A stretch of 64,000 bases of DNA from Phoronis australis (Eukaryota > Phoronida > Phoronidae), in contig NMRA01000470.1 of NCBI GenBank assembly GCA_002633005.1, positions 131,496-195,495 on the forward strand, read 5' to 3'. Under the pieces are notes generated by a model. That model did not search any database. It saw nothing but the letters and a program-made list of their open reading frames with translations, and was not told where the DNA came from. Shown one piece after another: positions 1 through 11,100 of the stretch. Position numbers and translations under genes: made by a program. Each line of letters starts with the position of its first letter. Within the stretch, counting starts at the first letter, position 1.

Positions 1-1732
1 GACATTTTCTTGACGAAATTGTGACCTGAGGCTTTCCAGGGTTCTTCATGAGCAAAATTTCAAACAAGCTTCAAATTACGCGTCATGTTTTCGAGTCCTA
101 TTCTTCTTTTCAGTTAAACAATTATACATTAGACATTAACTTCACTTGCCGAACTTGTCACAATTATTTCACGAGAAAATAATGAAAAATAGGTATCACA
201 ATACAACACCATTTCAGTCATTTGTGTTGCAAAGTAGAACAATATGCTTTTTAGAAATGGTTCAACATTTTAACGTGGCTCAAAGCTTTTTAAACACGAC
301 TAAAGGTTTTCCAAATATGGTGCAAAATAGTTCAAACATGGTGTAACACCTTGTTCAATAGGTGCAGGGAAAACAATGCTTCCTACACCCATAGTATTAA
401 CAGGAAGCATCTAAATTACTTTTATGTGCTGAGAAGTATGTCTGAGGTTTACATCGTCACCTCTTCCAGACAATTATGAAAAATTTTAAAAAGATGTTAG
501 AAAACGAACAGAGTCTATGCACAACCGACTGAGCACCTACTCCAGAGCCCCTTTGCGCAGTTAGAGAGCGTAAAAGGACTTTAGTATAATCAGCCTTGGT
601 AGACATTTATGCTTAGGTAAACACAAGGCTAAAGACGGGTGATTTCTTTATCGGTTTGACATGATCCCAGGGATTTTTCTCGTAAAAGATGGCTGTGATT
701 ATTGTGCTATAGGCCTAAGACGCTGATTACTGAGGGTGCGAATGCAGATTGCTCGCAAACTTATCTCTACGTTCTGGCCACTACTACTTGTAATTATAGT
801 ATAACAAAAGTTATTTCGTTCGAAACGGATAAAATATTAAGTTCGTCTTTGCCATTGAACATGTGACAGTATTGTTTATAAAAGGACTAAAGATTGCCCT
901 TTCCTGAGTCCATACGGAGATAACGGTCGGAGAACACACGCAGGCAGTACAAGGACACTTTGAGTGAAATTTCGGAGTTGATACACTGATGTCGGCTACT
1001 TGTAGTTCACTTACACTTGGAATATTCAGCTGCCCCTTTATGAACCAAATTACGTACAAACTGCTGGGGAACTGTCCCTAGTATTTATGTATGTTCTTCA
1101 CCGTAAGGTTGAAACCTCTCGTTTTTCGTAAGTGGTGCTTTCAGTAATGTGTTTTATCTCTGTTTACGAGTTTGACAAAGTTCCCTTTGTGATCGTTCGA
1201 TGTTCAGATCATTAGACGTAGTGCATGATTGATGGGGTTATGCTTCTTGTGAAAACAACGTGTTTTGGGCAGCTGTCAGTTCCCAAGATTCTACGTGATA
1301 AGAACAAAATAGATTGCCTCACATCCATTAAACGACCTGGTTACAAAATGTCGCATCAAATTTGACAGAGATTGGAATCTGTACGCGCCCAAACAGAAAC
1401 GGGGGGAGTATGACTGACCAAGAATGACTCGGGATTACAAATTGTACCTTTGGGAACAACCTTGCTATGCTAAGGCTGCACTTTAATTATGACGAGAATA
1501 TGGTTTTAATGAGGTTATCATTTACTGTGGCATTTGGTGTGACACTTATTCAGTTCCTGAATATGATTTTCGCTTGCGCCAAGGATGTACGATCTTCTCA
1601 CTCTAGAATATATTCACAATTGTATATTAAAATTCATACTAGATGTGCTATTGCTGTTGCGTTTTTATTGTATTTTATTTTGAAATTTTCTAGGCATGCA
1701 AGATGGATAGCTAACGAGAACTGCAATTAAAC
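1..1732. other. Upstream flank of the FAM184-like gene
   Basis: No coding exon is recognised. The short open frames have no protein-like composition. An in-frame TAA at 1712-1714 closes the reading frame 21 bases before the ATG at 1733, so the coding start is not further upstream on the same exon. The promoter and 5' UTR of the downstream gene should lie here, but I see no TATA box or other element I would defend. Confidence 0.5.
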
Positions 1733-4700
1733 ATGGCCGCGCCTTCGTCTAAAGGCAAACCTTTTGACTTTCGGATGTCAAAGAAGGTCGCTGAATTGAC
1801 GCAAGTTGTGCATATGCTTTTTACGAGAAACCACGAGAAAGAGGTTGAACTCGATGCCATAAAAGAAGCGTATGAGTTCGAAATTGATGTTGTAATAAAA
1901 GACGCCAGAAGTCGAATAGCCAAACTTGAAGCCCATATCAAAGACCTGGAACAGAACAGGAGCTCCGATGATGTCAAGTTCAAATCTCTTTTTGAGAAAC
2001 AACGTAAAGATAATGAAGAGGAATGGAGGAGGCTAATAGAAGGTAAAGACAAAGAGATTCATGAAGGAAGACAAGAGATGCAAAATTTACGTGATCTGTT
2101 GATCAACGCTCAAAGAGACGTCGAGAAGCTGCGGTCAGGGATGACAGGGGAACTTGGTAAAAGGGAAGACGATCTGCGGAAAAAAGACACTGAGATTGAG
2201 AAGTTACGCAGAACAGTCGGCAACTTGGAACGGAAGCTGAAGGATGAAACTTTGAACTCAAGCCAGAAAATTACTGATCTGGAGCAGAAATGTGACAGAT
2301 TGTGCGATGAGCTAAGCCAGCTGAAGGAAATGTTTGAGGACACGCATAATGTTAAAGAAAGTTTGTTGGCCAAAAATAAACAGTTGGAACACGAATACAA
2401 AACTTTACGGAAGGAGCTGGCAAAGAAAATTCATGACGTTGTCGGAAGCTCAAAGCCGACCACTCCTCCAAAGCTTTTAAGCAGGGAGCAAAATGTAATG
2501 GTAAGAAGCCCCACAATCCTTAACAAAATGTAATGGTAAGAAGCCCCACAATCCTTTACAAAATGTAATGGTAAGAAGCCCCACAATCCTTAACAAAATG
2601 TAATGGTAAGAATCCCCACAATCCTTTACAAAATGTAATTGTAAGAAGTCCCACAATTCTTAACAAAATGTAATGGTAAGCAGCCCCACAATCCTTAACA
2701 AAATGTAATGATAAGAAGCCCCACAATCCTTTACAAAATGTAATGGTAAGAATCCCCACAGTCCTAACAAAAGGTAAGAAGCCCTACAATCCTAAAAGCG
2801 GCTATAAAACCTCATCCCGTCCAAGAAGCGAACTTGATTTGGACCACGTGGTGCTATGAAGTTGGTCTGATCTTGTTCCTTACTCAGATGCCAAGTGGTT
2901 TCTCGGTTTGCAAAGAACTGAAATTTCGTTATAATAATGATTCCTCAAAACCATACTCGGCGCATTAAATGACACGCCGTGACGAGCCAACTTGTAAAGT
3001 TGTATCTCAGGCAACAACGAACTATCAATTATTTAAGCCCTAAGGTTACCTTGAAATTGGTTAAGGAACAAATTTAGCCCAATTTAATAATCGTAAGTAG
3101 TTTAAATCAAGTTAGTTGTTGCGGTGGAAGACGCGTATATAGCCGATTCAGAATAGAGTCGTTTAAGCAATTTCATTGAAATTTTAACTTCAGCGAAAAA
3201 AATATATATATTAAGTTCGGTTTCCAGTTTGTTTAAACCTTGCCCTCAGTTAAATTTCCGTTTCTCCACAGTCGTTTATTAGATTTCTTAGCATTTCCAT
3301 TTCCATCCACATCACGGTTTTTGTTGTCCGTACGTATACGGTTTAGGTGCATGCAAAACAAGCATTTATAATGGCATTTTTGTAAATGTAATCTCTCCGG
3401 CACAGGATATTGATTCCTGTAAAGGTGTATTTCAAATACTTTTAAAAATAAACGGAAGCAACTTGTGAAAGGTGCACCTCAGGTACTAATTCCCAAGCTA
3501 CTATACTTGGCCTCATTCTATGCATTTGCGTTATGTCAATAGCAATTTCTTAAATAATTCATTTCAGTACTCCCAATGTTTAATTATCATTCTAGATATG
3601 ATAAATCACTTAGCGAGTAATTGTAAAATCTGCTCAACATGACATACAAACACTTTAACTCCTATGTAGTGCTTGTAGTTTGCATTTGCGCGATAGAGAG
3701 CTAAGAATGCTGGATCGTCTCTCATTAGAAAATGTCAGGGTGTCGCGTCGCAGACAAGTTTAGATACTTTTGGTTTGTACCTTCGTAGTTAAAGCGGCAT
3801 CAAACCCGTCCTTTCTGGCAAAAAACAAGTTTTGATTTATTCACTTACCGCTATGAAATTGACCATGTAACAGTAAATCCAGCTGAATACAAGGGCCACA
3901 ATTTAAAAACCAGAATTTTGCCGTAAATACATAGATTAGCAGGTGAATCTGATACTCGAGGTTTATACCTTGTACATTGTCTGGACATTGGATTTGATTA
4001 CCAGTCGCAGGATTCTTGGTGTCGCCAATGAGTTAAGTGATCTGCTGCAAGTATTCATGATTCCAGACACTATATTTTTTCTATCCCCTTATATTTCAAT
4101 CTAAATTTCTAACAGCCATAGCTTAATATGGAATGGTGCAATTTCAGTGGAGGTTTTGAGTCATGCAGTTTTACATGTTTGTTGATCTCTGGCACTAATT
4201 ATACAACAATTCGTTTTGAATTTGTCGCAGGATTACAACGATGAGTTGGAGAGATTGAGGAGGGAGATACACAGGTATAAAATGGAGCTCTCGAACAGAG
4301 AAGGCAACTTTAACAGAACGTTTGCGGACCACAGCAAAGTTGTGGTCGACAGCAGGGCAGGAAAGATTGGTATGCAGCAAATGCAAATCTTAAATCCCCA
4401 TTCCACGTTCCCTAACCCGCAATCTAAAGCAGCGCCGCTGGATTTACAACGAATGCGAGAAAGGACGTTTTCGTACGCAACAAGTCACGTATATGAAAGT
4501 GAAAGTGATCAGGTGGGTTGCAGTCACAAGTTAGAAAAGTGTCATTTCGTGCAGACTCTGGTATGGTGCAAATAACACATGTTCTTTGCGTCGCATTTCT
4601 GGTTGATTCAACGTGTATTTTAATATAACCGGTGCCCGGTTAAGAACGTTACTTACCAATGAAAAACTCAATGTCACGCACCCCTTTCCCATGGTTCTGG

Positions 4701-4962
4701 ATTTGCAAAAGTTTATCAATGAGAAGTTAAAAAATGGAGATTGAGAATTAAAACATTAGTTTCTATTCTCATGTAAAATTTTGGCGCTCATCAAAATCGT
4801 TGGGTACATTTTCAAGTAAACTGAACATATTTTCAGAGTACAAGAGCGTCATCGGCAGTTTCCGGAAGATTTCCACCAATGCTCGGAATGGATCAAAAGG
4901 CCAGACTTAGCCGTTTCTTAAAACAACCAAGACTTTCAATGTCACGGGACGTGACGTCATGA
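1733..4962 (+). CDS. FAM184-like coiled-coil protein (3 exons)
   Basis: Three exons join in phase 0: 1733-2500 (256 codons), 4231-4512 (94 codons) and 4837-4962 (41 codons plus TGA), giving about 391 residues. Introns start gtaaga and gtgggt and end gtcgcag and tttcag. The ATG sits in a good context (A at -3, G at +4). The N-terminus carries the family signature MSKKVAELTQVVHMLFTRN followed by an acidic/basic heptad-rich coiled coil over residues 20-240. Exon 2 carries the conserved C-terminal block with the MELSNREGNFNRTF stretch that matches the end of vertebrate FAM184A/B. Vertebrate members run to about 1,100 residues, so this is either a short paralogue or a model missing middle exons between 2501 and 4230. 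FAM184 function is poorly known; a cytoplasmic structural role is only inferred from the coiled coil. It is convergent with the large minus-strand gene. Confidence 0.8.
2491..2790 (+). repeat. 35-bp minisatellite overlapping the exon 1 splice donor
   Basis: About 8.5 copies of a 35-bp unit of the form aaaatgtaatggtaagaag + ccccacaatcctttac. The first unit contains the last 10 bases of exon 1 and the donor ATG|gtaaga at 2500/2501. Most later units carry the same donor-like string; one has ataag and one follows TAATT. Reading past the first donor reaches a TAA in the second unit after ten codons, so only the first donor keeps the protein open. Confidence 0.9.
2791..4230 (+). other. Remainder of intron 1
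   Basis: Non-coding. The part 2890-3160 is a diverged direct copy of sequence at about 35270-35500. Shared landmarks in the same order are gcaaagaactg, an AACTTG stretch, and a ggaaga.acgcgt.tagccg block. No exon with a FAM184-like middle region was recognised, but a short one could be missed. Confidence 0.4.
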
Positions 4963-6887
4963 CGACTGGAGACAACTTCTAAGCCGAAACTTTAAATTGA
5001 AGTAACTGTCAGGAACACCCTATATACCTATGAAATGAAATCTCCAATTGTAATGACAGACGTTGCTGGTATCACAAAGAGTTTAGTGCTGGTTCATGGT
5101 TTTCCAACACGGTTCAAGTTTGAAATATATAATTATTGACTGAGGAGTCTGAATTATGTATTATTACACACATAGGTTCCATCATGCCCTGAGGACGTCT
5201 GTTGCAGCTAATCGCAGTTTGACCAATCAGGCGGCTAATTCCATAAACCTGACAAATCCATCCATATCAATTCAGTGGCAAGTGACCCTTTTATTGGTAG
5301 AAACCCATTGCTATAGGGTCAAAAGAATTTTTGAGACAAGTGGCAGAGAATTTTATGGTTTCACGTTTGGCTGAAAACGGGGATGAAATTCACCTTTGAC
5401 AGTTCAAACCAACGACACCCTTCTTAACTATAAAACTTGGTTACTTTATAAACCGTGTTAGGAGGATAGAACCTCTTAAAATACATAAAATTTTCAATAC
5501 CTAACAGCTGAACATATGTTTCTTGTCCATTTGTTCAGTATGTTGGATATTAGGGCTAAGAGAGGAAGTATACTTTCTGATTAACAGTTTATGTTGTTTA
5601 TGAGCAGTGCAAGTGAGGGACGTTTCACACACGTAGCTTGTCATCACTTTTGGAAAATTCCTTAATTTGAATTTACGACAGCATGCGGAAGTTACTCACA
5701 TCGTGCGTACATGTAAGTGCAGGGTTCAACACCGTGTTTCGTTATGCAGTTTCTTGAAAAGTGCTGGGAGTCAACACACTTTTGAAACCAAGTCGTACAC
5801 AGCTTTTCAGAAAAGAAAACTACCAAATGAGCAAATTAAATTGAACGTGGGGATTTGCAGTTGGACATGAGTTCGAGCTTTGAATATCTTGTTTACGCAC
5901 AGTAGCGGTTTTCCCTAGGAAAGGTGCCTTTTCTGACAAAATTCCATTCTAAAGTTTTCACTTTGGAGGTTCAAAACTCCGCAAAGGGGTCTTTCTTCAG
6001 TTACACATCACAAGGTTTTCGACATTATCTACATGTATATTTCAAAAACTTCTGGTACAAGTCTGAGATAAAAATAAGAAAAATATTGGCAGCCGAACAT
6101 AAATTTATCAACATTCTGAGAGGTTCAGTTTTGGAGATGCTTACAGGTACAAATTATTTCATTGAGTGGGGAATTAAAACGCCTTCCGACACAAAACTAT
6201 TTTAATTTAGAACATTTGTCACTATGAAATTGATCTCAAATTTTTCTTTACCGCTTTAAAATTGATATCCTCTTGTTTCTGGTTATTATTCCTTGAGACC
6301 GTCCAAGTGTATAGCCTGATCTCAAACAAGAACAAACTTTAACGATTATTTGTAAGATTGTAGATTACATCTTCTTTTCCTTGAAATCAGTGAAACAATT
6401 GTAAGCAAATGCCTGTTCTTCTGTGGAGTTTTAAAATTGGTAGTTAAAATGATCTCGCAAAGAGGATGAATAATACATCGATAGTGACCAATTGAGTGCA
6501 AATTAAAAAGGTCCGTTTTGTCACACGTGACTTTTCTATTTTGGATCTACGCTTGGCAAGTCTTTCGTTTGGCTAAATTACTGTTTCGCAATTGCATTTA
6601 AATAACATGAAGACAAATACGACATTTCAAGAGTTACATAAAACATGTTGAAAAAAAACAAGACAGAAAACTCTCGTGTTTTATGTTGAACAAATTTCGC
6701 TGCGTTGACGATGAACCGCCATAAGTCGCAACATCGCATAACCCCCGTGCAATCAAGCATCACATTCCGACGTGCTGAGGTACAAATTGGGCTGTATAAC
6801 AAATGTATTTTGGATTTGTGATATTACGTAATATTCAAAAATGTCTTATTACTCTTCACCAATGTCCGAGTTGCCGTTCATATGCTG
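4963..6887. other. Intergenic region between two convergent genes
   Basis: This holds the 3' ends of the FAM184-like gene (from the left) and of the receptor-like gene (from the right). Several open frames of 60-95 codons occur but none resembles a protein I know or has exon-like boundaries. I see no strong AATAAA signal close to either stop codon, so poly(A) sites are not assigned. Confidence 0.4.
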
Positions 6888-8146
6888 TCATTTCTCGTCT
6901 GTCATTGAAGCTGCTTCGTCTTCTTCTCCGCAACTAAATAAGTCTTCTTCTGTTTCACTGTCTCTCGAAGTTACTGACCACTCCATTGACTTTATTTCCG
7001 CCGGGTCCTCATAACGGTTAGAAGATCGTGTTGGCATAATTTGGTTTTTCGAAATACTGACAGCCATCCGCTTTCGGATAGGCAGAAGTTCTCTTTGCAT
7101 CTTTACGTCTGCTGGTTCGACAACTTCATTGGTGATTTCGAGTTTGTGTGTTGCCGTAGCATGACACCATTTATAAAACATGTTAGCAGTTTTGCTCACT
7201 TTTTTAACTTCTTCGCTGTTGTACTGTGTTAAAATTTCAAGTGCTCGTGCAGCGATAGATGGATTAAGGTCGTCAATTTTAAAGTTCCCTAGTGATTTGG
7301 ACAGACCCATGTTGCTTTGGCAGAACTGTTTACAGGCTGTCCACTTTTTAGTGTATTGCTCTCGCTCCCCGAGAAGTAGTAAAGTTGCTATCATCGTGTC
7401 GTGTACCGCTTTCGGCGGATATTGATAAGCCTTGAATTCGGCAATTCGCTTTCGGCTCATCTTCACAAGAGATTCTGTGTAAAGCTGTAGTGTTTTCATC
7501 GACTCCAGTCGGCTGCGAGCTGAATCAAAAAAATCCAAAATCTGAAAAAGCCCCCGCGACTCTGCAAGCTGTAAAATCCCCTCCATTTCTTCTAAGTTCC
7601 GAGTGCGTTCTGCCGTTTCTAAAAGAGGTTTAATTGATAGAGCTAAGACAAGTTTTACAGACAGAGCGATTAAACGTTTATCACCATCGGTCACTCCTTT
7701 CTTTCCCATTCGAGCAGTGCTTTCAAATTCTTTAAGTGTGTTTTGAATTCGTACTCTGTCCATTGATTTGTGAGACTTTAAGAGAGCAACCCTGTTGAGC
7801 TCATGTTTCACAAGAACTAATGACGCCAAAGATGCTGTCTGTTTCTTCAATATTTCTCTTTCAAGAGTTGCGGAAAGTCTCTTGTCTCTCGTGGCTTCGC
7901 CAAGTGTTTCGTCCTCTTCCGTGTACATATGGCCTGGTTCTTCTTGGTCGACATTGCTTGTAGTCGTGCCAGTAAACTGCTTTAGCTTGGTTGAATTCAC
8001 GAACTCTTGTATTTTTCTTTGATAGTCAAGTCGATGGTACCAAGCAAAGACTGTCACAAAAGTCAGGAAAAAAACGCTTACCACAATCACGACGACTTTT
8101 CGCAGTTCTTCCTTGTCCACTGGGTTTTGCCATAGATATGTGGATA
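6888..8146 (-). CDS. Terminal exon: TM segment plus dynein-stalk-like cytoplasmic domain
   Basis: The exon opens after a ttattacag acceptor (8147-8148), in phase 1, and runs 418 codons to TGA. There is no in-frame ATG between the upstream stop and the membrane segment, so this cannot be a gene start. Residues are numbered from the GTG at 8120. A hydrophobic stretch VVVIVVSVFFLTFVTVFAWY (about 9-28) is followed by basic YHRLDYQRK, fitting a stop-transfer with the C-terminus in the cytosol. Residues 80-225 are helical and charged. Residues 228-345 match the dynein heavy-chain stalk tip: FKAYQYPPKAV at helix 1, TLLLLGE, a conserved W, NFKIDDLNPSI, and VKKVSKTANMFYKW before the returning coiled coil. 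The tail end is acidic. Dynein stalks bind microtubules; whether this one does is untested. Separate-gene origin with a missed first exon is the alternative. Confidence 0.72.
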
Positions 8147-11100
8147 CTGTAATAAATCATACGTGGTGTGATAATTTTACAAAACGATAAACGCAGGTGT
8201 GAACTGAGGTGAGCAAAGTTACTCGCGCTATTTTGTTCGCACGTTTACTTGCTTCCAAGTTTGTGAAATTCCACATTCATGCAATAGAGTTGGGGTGACT
8301 AGACTGGGCACTACGCTATAAGTATATTCCTGAGCAAGGCGGCGGGTCCCTTTTGTCGAAATGGCCGACAATGACTCTTTGGATTGACTGGCAAGCAGAC
8401 GTCTTTGTCTATAATCGAAGGAAGAGGAATTGATCACTACTGGCGTAAAATTGAGTTGTTGATGACAGGGGAGGGGGGGGTCAATTTGGTGGCAATCTAG
8501 GACACTTTGAATTGAGCAGGTGGGGCAAACGCGAGATTTAACTGAGTTTCAACCGGGGTAGGACATTTTTGCGATGAGCACGCTGACCATGATCCCGTTG
8601 CTCCTCCATTTTACAGCTCAAACTGATATGATTCGATTCTCTGTTAAATTAACAATTTCATAATTTCCTTCAAACTAAAATATGTCATGAATGCATAGGC
8701 GGATTTTAGGGGGGGGCAGAGGGCCACCCCCCCCCTCTTGGCTGCCGCAAAAAAATAAAACAGCAAGAGCGTAGGGAAATGTTGAGTTTATTAATTTGCC
8801 CAAGTAATTAAAATTGTACGGATGAAAAAAGATTTAAATTTGTGCAGTTTTAGTGTTTGGGGGAGCTCAGATCTAATTTCAAGTGTGTGTCAAATTCGGA
8901 ACACGGCGCATTCGTAACGGAACTATGGCTAAGTGTAGGCTCTCCCGCGATATCCCAGGCGACCGGTAGTGGCGCTGCGCACTACGACTCCGTTTCCGTC
9001 GTCTGCTACACTGTGCAATGAAGAAAATTTACTTCATTTTTTAAAGAAAATGGAACCTGAGTGACGATGAAAAAAACAGAAGCTGCTGGTAAGATGTGAA
9101 TTTTAATCTAAGCCTTAGTGAATCACTCAGAAACTCATTAATTCTCTCTTTGTCAAACCTTAACTTAAGACGATATCCAAAGCAATCCCGTCATTATTGC
9201 CAACACGAAAAACGGATTTGGTCTTTTGGGCATTTGATGACAACTTTAAATACAAAAAATTTGTTAAGAACCGATTGCACAAAATGTAAAACGTGTAATA
9301 AGCATTACAAAAAGAAGTAAGTTTAGCGCGCAAACGCTGTGGACCATAAACAAGTAGGTCTCTTAATTTTAGGTTAGTTGTGATGTCGTGGTGGTGTAGT
9401 GGGAAAGCACGTGCGTCCTTCCCGACCTCCTCCCATTCGGTGCTAAGCGCATCTACAATCGTGGTTTGCGCAAATTCTTACGGCCGGACAAAATGTTGCC
9501 CCCCCCCCTTTGTGATATCCTAGATCCGCCACTGTGAATGTTTTCCATAGTGCTCGATCTAAAGAAATGCCTTTGCATCAGGTTTGCCAACATTCATACA
9601 GCTTCGTTCGGTTTGTCTAGCAGTTCACAAATAGAATTTTCAATTTTTAATCTTTCTTTTCTTAATTTTGATTTGCGAAAGCGTGTTGATTTTACCAAAT
9701 GCTTAGTTAGTAAAAGTTTTGAAGATATGGAGTCGTCTGTAACAAATTGGTGACGTTACAGATTGCAGGTTTATCTCGTACTCATTATCCCACATATCAT
9801 ATTATGTGAAAATATAGGGAAATAGAGTCAATCCGTATACAACCAGTAGAGGCCGTATTTCACTGTTGGTGTGTGGTCTCCTGATGGAATGAATTCGAGC
9901 TAACAACGCCAAATTTGATTGGTTCGGTCGTTTGGCTTACTTAATACATTAATCCAAGGGGTCGTTCTCGAAAGAGCAGTTTTAGCGCTCTAAAAATACA
10001 AACTTTCTCCAAAGACAATTCCGACGCACTGTGATCAGGCGGCTATTTTTAGACCTCTCAAGTTTCAGGCCCGTAGCCCGGGGGTTCGACTCGCTGGTTC
10101 CCTGCGTGCCGCTAGGTAGCCAGTAGCCAGCACGCAGGTGTCACTTGATTTTCCTCGGGAATTTTTTTACACCGGCGTTTCTGATTGGCTAGTCGAATTC
10201 TCAACAGGCAGCGCTTTACGCAAACAAACTGGCATGACTGATGGACTGAAGTGTAAATGTGGTCTGTTGTACAGACAAATCGGTGCTTAAAATTTGTGTT
10301 CAGGAAATGTGAATCCTAGAAATTATGATTGCGCCTTTTCGGATTGCATCTTTCTACTGTCGATGACTTTGTTTACGACACTGTCCTGTATTCAGACAGT
10401 ATGAATAACACACCGGTTAAATCGGCCAGATGTGTGTTTATTGTACATGTATGTGCTTCAAGCACGCGGCTATTAAACACTCATGCAGAAACGAAAAATT
10501 TGCTGCGACGCCACTTGCGTGACAAGGCTAAAAATCGTTCACAGTCTGCCATTTGTTTACGGTGTTGTAAAGCTAACCAATGACTGCTGAGGTTACATCA
10601 ATCAATGCTAAAGCGCGTGCCACTGCGTGATACCTGTGTGCTGGTTAAGCACGCTAGGGAACGTGCACTTAAACATCCAAACATATACTTTGAAAAATCG
10701 AGAAAGTTTGTAAAAGGGAAGCTTTGTGGAGCGTATTACTTCACTGGAATTTTAAATTCAATAAAAAACTTTGCGAATGCCGAACTATATTTTTCCAGAG
10801 ACCTTCTCTGGTAAGCGCTAACGGAGACAACTGTGGCTCTAGTTCTCTTTTTTGCGAAATTGTATATCACTTGAGAAAAAGTGATGACCTGACGGATAAC
10901 ATCAATTGCTGGGCATTTCCTGATTTTTGAGAATATAGATCTTTTTATATTTAGAGGTCCCGCCCTTGAAGGAGGCCATTGGTGACATTTAAGTTGCCAC
11001 CCTTTTCCTGTTTTATTGACAAATTCTTCAGGGCCACTCCTGTTTTTTTGTGAAATCGTGCAACCGCATTTCATGTTGAGGAAGGTCCCTTTTTGCAGGG

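Noticed and set aside
2556-2759. Minus-strand frame of 67 codons with a repeating GFLxLHFVKDCG pattern
   Set aside because: It is a reading of the 35-bp minisatellite in intron 1, not a gene.
8228-8437. Minus-strand frame just upstream of the TM exon as a first exon with signal peptide
   Set aside because: No hydrophobic leader, no donor of the required phase seen, and composition is not protein-like. A 5' UTR exon cannot be excluded.
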